This document shows positions 1-5,310 of a DNA stretch of 5,310 nucleotides, piece after piece (position 1 is the stretch's first letter; every line of letters begins with the position of its first letter). Made by a program: the position numbers and the translations under genes. The notes below the pieces were generated by a model, which was not told the origin of the DNA, ran no database searches, and saw only the letters and a list, made by a program, of their open reading frames with translations. Source of the DNA: Actinomycetota bacterium (lineage in GTDB: Bacteria; Actinomycetota; Actinomycetes; JACCUZ01). The stretch is from assembly GCA_030841245.1 (NCBI GenBank), contig JAVEDG010000151.1, forward strand, positions 1 through 5,310, given 5' to 3'.

Positions 1-1166
1 ACCGCGAGCGGTTCGGGGTCGGTGCCGCCGCGGGCCAGGAGCCGCAGGAAATGCGACTTGCCCGTGCCATTCGCCCCGAGCACCGCCACCCGGTCGCCGT
101 ACCAGACCTCCAGGTCGAACGGCTGCATCAGACCGGTGAGCTCCAGCCGCTCGCAGACGACCGCCCGCTTGCCGGTTCGGGCGCCACGCAGCCGCATGGT
201 GACGTTCTGCTCGATCGGGATGGCCTGCGGCGGACCGGCCTCCTCGAACATCCGCAACCGAGTCTGGGCAGCCTGGTAGCGGCTGGCCATGCCGTCGTTG
301 TACGCGGCCTTCTGCTTGTACATCAGCACGAGCGCCTTGATCTTGGCGTGCTCCTCGTCCCAGCGGCGGCGCAGCTCCTCGAGGCGCGCGAACCGCTCGC
401 GCCGCGCTTCGTGGTACGTCGCGAAGCCGCCGCCGTGCGTCCACACCGTGTTGCCGGCGGCGCCCAGCTCGACGGTCACCACCCGGGTCGCGGTGCGCGA
501 CAGCAGCTCCCGGTCGTGACTGACGAAGAGCACCGTCTTCGGCGAGTCGCGCAGCGACTCCTCAAGCCAGCGCTTGGTCGGCACGTCGAGGTAGTTGTCC
601 GGCTCGTCGAGCAACAGCACCTCGTCCGGCCCGCGCAGCAACGCCTCGAGCACCAGCCGCTTCTGCTCACCCCCGGACAGGGTCCGGATCTCCCGCCACT
701 GCGCCTTGTCGAAGGGCACCGACAGCGCGGCCACCGTGCACGTGTCCCACAGCACCTCCGCGTCGTACCCGCCCGCGTCGGCCCAGTCGGCCAGGGCCTG
801 CGCGTAGCGCAGCTGGGTGGGCTCGTCATCGTGCTCCATCATCAGCAGCTCGGCGCGTTCCAGTGCCACCGCCGCACCCCGTACGGCGGGGGGCGCGACC
901 GATACGAGCAGGTCCCGCACCGACGAGTCGTCCCGCACGGACCCGACGAACTGACGCATCACACCGAGGCCGCCGGACCGCGAGATGCTGCCGTCCTCGG
1001 CGTCGATGTCACCGGCGACCAACCTGAGCAGCGTCGTCTTGCCGGCCCCGTTCGCGCCGACCAGGGCCACCTTGGCCCCGTCACCGACCCGGAACGAGAC
1101 GTCGCGCAGCAGCATCCTGCCGTCGGGCAGGAAGAAGCTGATGCCGTTGACGTCGACGTGGCCCAC
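1..1166 (-). CDS. ABC-F family ATP-binding protein, partial (C-terminus beyond window)
   Basis: This is a soluble protein with two ATPase domains and no membrane segments. ABC-F proteins bind the ribosomal E site and act in translation or antibiotic protection. The 388 visible codons show Walker A GANGAGKTT (residues 37-45), signature LSGGEQ (163-168), Walker B ending LLLDEPDN (catalytic E188) and H-loop SHD (216-218). A charged inter-domain linker follows at about 262-308. The second Walker A, GANGTGKS (Lys at about 370), is then followed by the window edge, so about 150-180 residues are probably missing. The start is a GTG reading VGHVDVNG; no other ATG, GTG or TTG lies in frame back into the divergent gene. 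A GGAGGAG sits 15 nt upstream, which is rather far. The usual ABC-F DEPTN is DEPDN here. The family is clear. Whether it is a housekeeping factor or a resistance protein cannot be told from sequence. Confidence 0.93.
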   Translation of the reverse strand, partial: MGHVDVNGISFFLPDGRMLLRDVSFRVGDGAKVALVGANGAGKTTLLRLVAGDIDAEDGSISRSGGLGVMRQFVGSVRDDSSVRDLLVSVAPPAVRGAAVALERAELLMMEHDDEPTQLRYAQALADWADAGGYDAEVLWDTCTVAALSVPFDKAQWREIRTLSGGEQKRLVLEALLRGPDEVLLLDEPDNYLDVPTKRWLEESLRDSPKTVLFVSHDRELLSRTATRVVTVELGAAGNTVWTHGGGFATYHEARRERFARLEELRRRWDEEHAKIKALVLMYKQKAAYNDGMASRYQAAQTRLRMFEEAGPPQAIPIEQNVTMRLRGARTGKRAVVCERLELTGLMQPFDLEVWYGDRVAVLGANGTGKSHFLRLLARGGTDPEPLA

Positions 1167-1232
1167 GACAGTCGAGTCTGGCTCCTCCGTCCGAGCGGCG
1201 CGAGCCAGTTCCGCGAGTTCCGCAGTCCGCGT

Positions 1233-1272
1233 CGGCCGTACCCGGGCCCCGAAGGCACTGGCCGGCCGTACC
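1233..1272. repeat. Direct repeat CGGCCGTACC, two copies 30 bp apart
   Basis: The 10-mer CGGCCGTACC occurs at 1233-1242 and again at 1263-1272, between the divergent ABC-F and GNAT genes. Both copies are followed by related GC-rich sequence (cgggccc and gcggggccc). The second copy overlaps the left arm of the 1260-1289 hairpin. The 30-bp spacing is close to three helical turns, so a dimeric regulator could bind both copies on one face. No known operator is recognised, and chance duplication is possible. Confidence 0.3.
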
Positions 1273-1289
1273 GCGGGGCCCGGCCGGCC
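1260..1289. promoter_or_regulatory. Perfect 9-bp GC hairpin in the divergent intergenic region
   Basis: GGCCGGCCG at 1260-1268 is the exact reverse complement of CGGCCGGCC at 1281-1289, with a 12-nt loop. It lies 94-123 nt upstream of the ABC-F GTG, so it would sit in that gene's 5' leader if transcription starts beyond it. No U-tract follows on either strand. It could be a leader attenuator, a protein-binding palindrome, or chance in GC-rich spacer DNA. Confidence 0.35.
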
Positions 1290-1346
1290 GCCTCGGCCGT
1301 CGCAGCAGGACCGGCAACTGGGCGGCGGTGTCCCGGCCCGCGCTCG

Positions 1347-1352
1347 TAGAGT
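1347..1352 (+). promoter_or_regulatory. Candidate -10 element (TAGAGT) for a leaderless GNAT mRNA
   Basis: TAGAGT fits the actinobacterial TANNNT -10 pattern. Its last base is 7 nt before the GTG at 1360, so transcription would begin at or beside the start codon. No convincing Shine-Dalgarno lies upstream of that GTG, which agrees with a leaderless transcript. No clear -35 hexamer is seen about 17 bp further upstream, as is common for this promoter type. Confidence 0.5.
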
Positions 1353-1359
1353 CCGGCGC

Positions 1360-2166
1360 GTGGACGTGACCTCGCTGGCCTACCGGACCGATCTCGCCCT
1401 GCTGGAGCTGGGGGGCAGCCGTCTGGAGGACCGCGGTGACCACCTCGTGGTGTGCAGCCCGCACAACCCGACGTTCTGGTGGGGCAACTTCCTGCTCCTC
1501 GGGCGTGCGCCGACCGACCAGACCGCGGCCGAGGAGTGGCTCACGCGCTTTGCCGAGGCCTTCCCCGACGCCGAGCACGTGGCGATCGGAGTCGACGGCG
1601 CTGACGGGACAGCTGCGGACCTGGCGCCTTTCCAGGCCGCCGGGCTCGAGCCTGACGTCGCCACCGTGATGACCGCGTCATCGGTGCACGAGCCGCCCCG
1701 GCCGAACCGCGCGGCGACCTACCGGCCGCTGGAGTCCGACGACGACTGGTCGCAGAGTGTCGACCTGCAGATGGCCAGCGACACCGACTACGAGCCCGTC
1801 TACCACCGGAGGTTCGTGCAGCGGAAGGCGGCGACCAACCGCGCGCTGGTCGAGGCCGGCCATGGCGGCTGGTTCGGCGCCTTCGTCGACGGCCGGCTGT
1901 GCAGCCAGATGGGCCTGGTCGCGGCCAGTCCGGGGTTGGCGAGGTTCCAGTCGGTCGAGACGCACCCGGAAGCGCGGGGTCAGGGCCTCGCCGGCACGCT
2001 GGTCCACTACGTCAGCAGCTACGGCCTCGACGAGCTCGGCGCGACGACCCTGGTGATGGTGGCCGACCCCGAGTACCTCGCGATCCGGATCTACCGCTCC
2101 GTCGGGTTCACCGACGGCGAGACCCAGCTCCAGGTCGCCCGTCCTCCGGCGGGCACGAAAGTCTGA
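1360..2166 (+). CDS. GNAT family N-acetyltransferase, tandem-domain type
   Basis: This is a 268-residue cytosolic protein predicted to transfer an acetyl group from acetyl-CoA to an amine; the substrate is unknown. The C-terminal half (about 135-262) is a typical GNAT domain: a strand reading GWFGAFVDGRL, then VETHPEARGQGLAGTL with the CoA-pyrophosphate loop RGQGLA at 206-211, and the late motif IYRSVGF with Tyr245 where GNATs often place the general acid. The N-terminal half has HNPTFWWGNF at 35-44, a motif I associate with GNAT-like N-terminal halves lacking their own CoA loop, so this may be a degenerate first domain. The chosen GTG at 1360 follows the TAGAGT element; a GTG at 1366 is the alternative. 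The frame stays open far upstream, but that stretch is antisense to the ABC-F gene and is not protein-like. It stands alone, divergent from ABC-F and convergent with the kinase. Confidence 0.9.
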   Translation: MDVTSLAYRTDLALLELGGSRLEDRGDHLVVCSPHNPTFWWGNFLLLGRAPTDQTAAEEWLTRFAEAFPDAEHVAIGVDGADGTAADLAPFQAAGLEPDVATVMTASSVHEPPRPNRAATYRPLESDDDWSQSVDLQMASDTDYEPVYHRRFVQRKAATNRALVEAGHGGWFGAFVDGRLCSQMGLVAASPGLARFQSVETHPEARGQGLAGTLVHYVSSYGLDELGATTLVMVADPEYLAIRIYRSVGFTDGETQLQVARPPAGTKV

Positions 2167-2171
2167 GGGCG

Positions 2172-2225
2172 CTACTTCGGGACGTCGGAGGTGACGTAGC
2201 CGGTGTACGGCGGCTCATCGCACAT
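2172..2225 (-). CDS. Possible 17-residue microprotein (MCDEPPYTGYVTSDVPK)
   Basis: An ATG-to-TAG frame of 17 codons lies 62 bp downstream of the kinase stop on the same strand, and ends 5 bp from the convergent GNAT stop. Sixteen of its 17 sense codons end in G or C, matching real genes here. The same frame just upstream of the ATG uses codons such as CCA, CGA, GGT, GCA and ATA, so coding-like bias begins at the ATG. There is no well-spaced Shine-Dalgarno; AGGG abuts the ATG. I do not recognise the peptide. It could be a tiny last cistron of the operon, the 3' remnant of a decayed gene, or chance. Confidence 0.3.
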   Translation of the reverse strand: MCDEPPYTGYVTSDVPK

Positions 2226-2242
2226 CCCTATGACGCATCGGT

Positions 2243-2273
2243 GCCACGCCAGCGTTGCACCTCGTGGCGCTGG
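2243..2273. terminator. Weak candidate bidirectional terminator (competing stems)
   Basis: Between the convergent GNAT and kinase genes, GCCACG (2243-2248) pairs with CGTGGC (2263-2268), and CCAGCG (2249-2254) pairs with CGCTGG (2268-2273). The two 6-bp stems have long loops and cannot both form. No T-tract follows on either strand, so this is not a classical intrinsic terminator. The position suits one serving both genes. Confidence 0.25.
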
Positions 2274-2275
2274 GA

Positions 2276-2297
2276 CAGCGGTGTCCGTCAGCCGCTG
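2276..2297 (-). terminator. Weak hairpin spanning the kinase stop codon
   Basis: CAGCGG (2276-2281) and CCGCTG (2292-2297) form a 6-bp perfect inverted repeat with a 10-nt loop that includes the kinase TGA. There is no T-tract. It may help end the minus-strand operon or protect its 3' end, but is short enough to be chance in GC-rich DNA. Confidence 0.2.
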
Positions 2298-2956
2298 AGC
2301 AGGCGGGGCTCCAGCGGGTCCGTCAGGTCGACCACCACGTCGGCACTGTCCCAGGTACCGTCCCGCTCCTGGTGCAACGCTTCGGCCGCGAGGTAGCGAC
2401 GCAGGTAGAGCTCTCGGACCTGCTCCTGCGTGCCGAGGTCCGCGTCCCGGACCAGTCCGCGCTCCAGCACCTTCGCGGGTTCGGCCACGACGAGGACGGC
2501 CAGGTCCCAGCCGGCGGCCAGCTCCGACACCAGCAGGAACGACCCCTCGACGAGCACGACCGTCCCTGGCCCGACCGGCACCGGCTCCCGCGACGCAGGC
2601 CGGTCGGCGGCCAGGTCGTAGGAAGCGGTGCGGATCTCGCCCGTCCCGGAGGCCAACGGCTCGAGGACCAGCCGCCGGAGTGCTATCGGGTCGAAGGCGT
2701 CGTCGAGGTAGCCCTCGGGAGAGAACCGGCCGCGACGGTGCCGGCGCTCCCGCGGGTGGTGGAAGTCGTCGTAGGCAACGGTCACGACCGGGCGGCCCGA
2801 GCCGACGATGACCGTCGCCAGCTCAGCAGCCAGTGTCGTCTTGCCGGCGCACGACATGCCGGTGATCGCCACCGAGCAGGGCGCATCGTCGGGCAGCGAG
2901 AGGATGCGAGCCAGCAGCCGGACGAGCAGCTCCTCTCGCGTCACCGCCTCGTTCAC
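2288..2956 (-). CDS. Uridine kinase-like P-loop phosphotransferase
   Basis: This 222-residue protein is of the uridine kinase/phosphoribulokinase-like P-loop type, which phosphorylates nucleosides or similar small molecules using ATP. The P-loop is GMSCAGKTT at 33-41. A substrate-site segment YDDFHHPRERRHRRG (62-76) follows, in which D63/D64 and H66 fit the uridine kinase pattern. Then come the GYLDDAFDP helix (82-90), a Walker B-like strand VVLVEGSFLL (133-142) and an Arg-rich lid region at about 165-190. The start is GTG at 2956, overlapping the truA stop as GTGA, with GGGAG 10 nt upstream, so translation is probably coupled to truA. It looks like the last sizeable gene of the rpoA-rplQ-truA operon. 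The true substrate is not shown by the sequence, so the symbol udk is not assigned. Confidence 0.88.
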   Translation of the reverse strand: MNEAVTREELLVRLLARILSLPDDAPCSVAITGMSCAGKTTLAAELATVIVGSGRPVVTVAYDDFHHPRERRHRRGRFSPEGYLDDAFDPIALRRLVLEPLASGTGEIRTASYDLAADRPASREPVPVGPGTVVLVEGSFLLVSELAAGWDLAVLVVAEPAKVLERGLVRDADLGTQEQVRELYLRRYLAAEALHQERDGTWDSADVVVDLTDPLEPRLLSG

Positions 2957-3825
2957 CGCGGCGACAACTCCCGCAGCCGCCTCGTACTCGCCGCACGGTC
3001 GGCGAGCTCCGAGTCCGCGGGGTAGGCGACCTCCTCGAGGGTCAGCCCCCGCGCCGGCACGACGTGGACGTCGGGCACCCGGGTGCGCCCGGCGAGCACC
3101 TCGGCCGGCCAGCCCGCCGGTCGACGACCGTCGCCGACGGCCAGCGCGGCTCCGACCAGGGCACGCACCATGGAGTGGCAGAACGCGTCGGCCCGCACCG
3201 TCGCCACCACCAGGTCCGGCTCCTCCCTCTGCCAGCTGAGATCGAGCAGGCGTCGCACGGTCGTCGCACCTTCACGCTGGCGGCAGAACGCCGCGAAGTC
3301 GTGCTCGCCGAGCAGACCGGCCGTCGACCGCGCCATCGCTGCCACGTCCAGCGGCCGACGATGCGCGAGCACGTCGTGCCGACGCAGCGGGTCCGGGCCG
3401 TACGGCGCCTCGCTGACCCGGTACGCGTATCGGCGCCAGAGGGCGGAGAACCTGGCGTCGAAGCCGGGCGGTGCTACGCCCAGCGCACGGACCCCCACGT
3501 CGGGGGGCAGCATGCCGACCAGGTGACGGGCCAGTGCCGTGGCGTCCCCGTCGTACGCCGTGCGCGGCACGTCCACGTGCGCCACCTGCCCCCGGGCATG
3601 CACTCCGGAGTCGGTCCGGCCGGCACACGTCGCGCGGACCTCGGGCAGGCGCAGGACGGTGGCCAGCGCCTCCTCGAGCACGCCCGCGATCGTGCGCTGA
3701 CCGGGCTGCCTGGCCCAGCCCGCGAACTCGGTGCCGTCGTAGGCCAGGTCGAGGCGCAGACGGACGAGCCCGCCCTCCCCGGCTTCGGGATGGGCGGGCC
3801 CGGTCGCAGTCGCGGGACTGGACAG
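2953..3825 (-). CDS. truA: tRNA pseudouridine(38-40) synthase TruA, probable CTG start
   Basis: TruA converts uridines 38-40 of the tRNA anticodon stem-loop to pseudouridine in the cytosol. From the CTG at 3825 the protein has 290 residues (E. coli 270). The family N-terminus RLDLAYDGTEFAGWARQ lies at about 24-40, the catalytic motif GRTDSGVH places the nucleophile at Asp72, and RRYAYRV and the C-terminal core with ADAFCHSMVRALVG follow. From the frame's last upstream stop to the conserved YDG motif there is no in-frame ATG, GTG or TTG. A GTG at 3681 would delete the first conserved strand. The CTG at 3825 has AAGGAG 8 nt upstream; G/C-ending codons become common near it. A CTG at 3759 is the alternative, with poorer spacing. 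The gene begins 2 bp after the rplQ stop and overlaps the downstream kinase by 4 bp. Identity is certain; the start is inferred. Confidence 0.93.
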   Translation of the reverse strand: MSSPATATGPAHPEAGEGGLVRLRLDLAYDGTEFAGWARQPGQRTIAGVLEEALATVLRLPEVRATCAGRTDSGVHARGQVAHVDVPRTAYDGDATALARHLVGMLPPDVGVRALGVAPPGFDARFSALWRRYAYRVSEAPYGPDPLRRHDVLAHRRPLDVAAMARSTAGLLGEHDFAAFCRQREGATTVRRLLDLSWQREEPDLVVATVRADAFCHSMVRALVGAALAVGDGRRPAGWPAEVLAGRTRVPDVHVVPARGLTLEEVAYPADSELADRAASTRRLRELSPR

Positions 3826-3827
3826 CG

Positions 3828-4547
3828 TCAGGACTCCTTCTTGGCGTCCTCGGCTGCGTCCTCGGCAATCTCGGCGTAAGCCTCGGCATCACCGGCCGCT
3901 TTCTCGGCGTCCGGGTCGCCGCTGGCGTCGGCCACCTCGGCCGCCTCGTCGGCAACCTCGCGCGCGTCCGCAGCCGCCTCGTCCGCGCCTTCGATGTCGC
4001 CGGCTGCAGCGTCCTCGGCCGCCTCCTGGGCAGCCTCCTCGGCCAGGTCGGCGGCAGCCGCGGCGTCGTCCGCACCCGCTGCCACCTTCTTGGCCGTTGC
4101 CTTCTTGGCCGCGGACTTCTTGGCCGTGGTCTTCTTCGCCGCACTCCGGGTGGCGCCCTCTGCCTCGCTGACGGTCGCCGCGGCGGCCGTCAGCGCCTCG
4201 ACCAGCTCGATCACCGCCATGGGGGCGTTGTCGCCCTTCCGCGGGCCGATCTTGGTGATCCGGGTGTAACCACCGTGACGGTTCTCGTAGCGCGGACCGA
4301 TCTCGGTGAAGAGCTCGTGCACGACGCCCTTGTCGCGTACGACGGTGAGGACACGGCGACGAGAGTGCAGGTCACCACGCTTGGCGAAGGTGATCATGCG
4401 CTCCGCCAGGGGGCGCAACCGCTTCGCCTTCGCCACGGTCGTGGTGATCTTGCCGTGCTCGAACAGGGCGGTGGCCAGGTTTGCGAGCATCAGCCGCTCG
4501 TGCGCCGGACCACCGCCCAGTCGCGGGCCCTTGGCTGGGGTGGGCAT
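3828..4547 (-). CDS. rplQ: 50S ribosomal protein L17 (bL17) with long charged C-terminal tail
   Basis: L17 is a structural protein of the large ribosomal subunit, near the peptide exit tunnel. The core (about residues 1-118) shows GGGPAHERLMLANLATALFE, the family motif HGKITTTVAKAKRLRPLAE at 31-49 and the end GPRKGDNAPMAVIELVE (101-117). The protein is 239 residues against 127 in E. coli, so about half is extension. First comes a Lys/Ala tract (136-157) with KK pairs every five residues, then an Ala-rich acidic tail (159-239) with 29 Asp/Glu and only 4 Lys/Arg, probably helical or disordered. The ATG at 4547 has GAGGAG 9 nt upstream, within a 47-bp gap after rpoA that shows no terminator. The stop is 2 bp before the truA start. 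Confidence 0.97.
   Translation of the reverse strand: MPTPAKGPRLGGGPAHERLMLANLATALFEHGKITTTVAKAKRLRPLAERMITFAKRGDLHSRRRVLTVVRDKGVVHELFTEIGPRYENRHGGYTRITKIGPRKGDNAPMAVIELVEALTAAAATVSEAEGATRSAAKKTTAKKSAAKKATAKKVAAGADDAAAAADLAEEAAQEAAEDAAAGDIEGADEAAADAREVADEAAEVADASGDPDAEKAAGDAEAYAEIAEDAAEDAKKES
3834..3839 (-). promoter_or_regulatory. Shine-Dalgarno AAGGAG for truA, inside rplQ
   Basis: On the minus strand AAGGAG lies in the last codons of rplQ, 8 nt before the CTG at 3825. This spacing is ideal and is the main support for the CTG start. Ribosomes ending L17 at the TGA (3830-3828) would finish almost on top of the truA start, which favours translational coupling. Confidence 0.6.
4086..4136 (-). 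repeat. 15-bp periodic repeat encoding KKxxx pentads in L17
   Basis: Four KK codon pairs (AAGAAG on the minus strand) lie at 4086-4091, 4101-4106, 4116-4121 and 4131-4136, exactly 15 bp apart. They encode KK at residues 138, 143, 148 and 153, separated by Ala/Thr/Ser/Val-type residues. The pattern resembles Lys/Ala repeat tails of bacterial histone-like proteins, which bind nucleic acid. The array could change length by slippage. Confidence 0.8.
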
Positions 4548-4594
4548 GGGTGTGCTCTCCTCGGATGCTCGTCAGCAGTTCGGTCGAATCGCCG

Positions 4595-5310
4595 TCAGTA
4601 CTGCTCGTCCTCGACATAGGCGCTGTCGTCGTCGGCGCCGTACGCCTCCACCGCCGTGCTCGGGTCGAACCCGGGCGGGCTGTCCTTGAGCGCGAGACCC
4701 ATCGAGTGCAGCTTCGCCTTGACCTCGTCGATCGACTTGGCGCCGAAGTTGCGGATGTCGAGCAGGTCCGCCTCGCTGCGCGAGACCAGCTCGCCCACGG
4801 TGTGGATGCCTTCCCGCTTGAGGCAGTTGTAGGACCGCACCGTCAGCTCCAGGTCCTCGACTGGCAGTGCCAGATCGGCGGCCAGCGCAGCGTCCGTCGG
4901 CGACGGGCCCATGTCGATGCCCTCGGCCTCGACGTTGAGCTCACGGGCCAGACCGAACAGCTCGGTCAGGGTCTTCCCGGCGGACGCCATCGCGTCGCGG
5001 GGCAGCATCGAACGCTTGGTCTCGACGTCGACGATGAGCTTGTCGAAGTCGGTGCGTTGCTCGACACGGGTCGCCTCGACCTTGTACGTGACCTTGAGCA
5101 CCGGTGAGTAGATCGAGTCGACCGGTACCCGGCCGATCTCCTGGCCCGCCTGCTTGTTCTGCACGGCGGACACGTAGCCACGACCACGCTCGACGGTCAG
5201 CTCCATCTCGAGCTTGCCCTTGCCGTTGAGCGTGGCGATGTGGAGGTCGGAGTTGTGGACCTCTACGCCGGCGGGCGGGGCGATGTCTGCGGCGGTGACC
5301 GCACCAGGAC
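4595..5310 (-). CDS. rpoA: DNA-directed RNA polymerase subunit alpha, partial (5' end beyond window)
   Basis: Alpha nucleates RNA polymerase assembly as a dimer and binds promoter UP elements and activators. The 237 visible residues begin inside the N-terminal domain (VEVHNSDLHIATLNGKGKLEMEL), continue through its conserved end (FDKLIVDVETKRS, then DAMASAGKTLTELFGLAREL) and an acidic linker, and finish with the C-terminal domain encoded at about 4864-4667. That domain has PVEDLELTVRSYNCLKREGI, in which the Arg of TVRS matches E. coli R265, the DNA-contacting residue, then DIRNFGAKSIDEVK. The last residues (EAYGADDDSAYVEDEQY) form an acidic tail, as in other actinobacteria. Roughly the first 110 residues are missing. 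rplQ follows after 47 bp, so the two are co-transcribed. Confidence 0.98.
   Translation of the reverse strand, partial: PGAVTAADIAPPAGVEVHNSDLHIATLNGKGKLEMELTVERGRGYVSAVQNKQAGQEIGRVPVDSIYSPVLKVTYKVEATRVEQRTDFDKLIVDVETKRSMLPRDAMASAGKTLTELFGLARELNVEAEGIDMGPSPTDAALAADLALPVEDLELTVRSYNCLKREGIHTVGELVSRSEADLLDIRNFGAKSIDEVKAKLHSMGLALKDSPPGFDPSTAVEAYGADDDSAYVEDEQY

Noticed and set aside
959..1258. Minus-strand 99-codon frame overlapping the ABC-F start
   Set aside because: It is a different frame from the ABC-F motifs, Arg/Ser-rich and without domains; it is a shadow of the real gene.
51..1349. Long plus-strand open frame (432 codons) opposite the ABC-F gene
   Set aside because: It is antisense to a gene with all ABC-F motifs, shows no recognisable domain, and is rich in His/Arg/Val as expected from the complement of GC-biased codons.
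985..1359. N-terminal extension of the GNAT frame back to 985
   Set aside because: It is antisense to the ABC-F Walker A region and rich in Ser/Arg/Pro with no domain; the promoter-like TAGAGT and the domain boundary support the GTG at 1360.
3826..3845. Programmed -1 frameshift making an L17-TruA fusion
   Set aside because: The truA frame is -1 to rplQ at the stop, but there is no X-XXY-YYZ slippery heptamer, and a CTG with a well-spaced AAGGAG explains the arrangement more simply.
3064..3879. Plus-strand open frame opposite truA
   Set aside because: The opposite strand encodes an unmistakable TruA; this frame has no family features.
3272..4144. Minus-strand Arg/Pro-rich frame across rplQ and truA
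   Set aside because: It is out of frame with both genes and its extreme Arg/Pro content is a frame-shift artefact of GC-rich codons.
4548..4594. Terminator or promoter between rpoA and rplQ
   Set aside because: The 47 bp show no stable hairpin and no convincing -10 element, only the rplQ ribosome binding site.

Overview
The window is very GC-rich, with strong G/C preference at third codon positions. It carries the conserved rpoA-rplQ-truA order at the end of a ribosomal-protein operon. These features, together with an acidic RpoA tail, a long charged L17 tail and GTG/CTG starts, point to an actinobacterium. A Frankia- or Geodermatophilus-like lineage is plausible, but the sequence alone does not settle it.

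Right half, minus strand (5310 down to 2288): the 3' two thirds of rpoA (RNA polymerase alpha; its 5' end lies outside the window), rplQ (ribosomal protein L17), truA (tRNA pseudouridine synthase I) and a P-loop kinase of the uridine kinase type. The rpoA-rplQ gap is 47 bp, truA appears to begin 2 bp after the rplQ stop, and truA and the kinase overlap by 4 bp (GTGA). This reads as one transcription unit joining transcription, translation, tRNA modification and probably nucleoside salvage.

Middle: a plus-strand GNAT-type acetyltransferase (1360-2166) runs convergently toward the kinase. The 121 bp between them holds competing hairpins and a 17-codon minus-strand ORF with coding-like codon use. 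The GNAT gene has a TAGAGT -10-like hexamer placed so that its mRNA would start at or next to the GTG codon, so it is probably leaderless.

Left: a minus-strand ABC-F ATPase, cut by the window edge after 388 codons. It is divergent from the GNAT gene across 193 bp that contain a perfect 9-bp GC stem and a 10-bp direct repeat.

The most notable points are these: truA has no ATG, GTG or TTG that could include its conserved N-terminus, but has a well-placed CTG; L17 carries a lysine pentad tract followed by an acidic tail; there is a possible microprotein; and the ABC-F leader has a hairpin. I see no CRISPR array, mobile element, RNA gene or obviously new multi-gene system. The window is mostly housekeeping with several unusual details.
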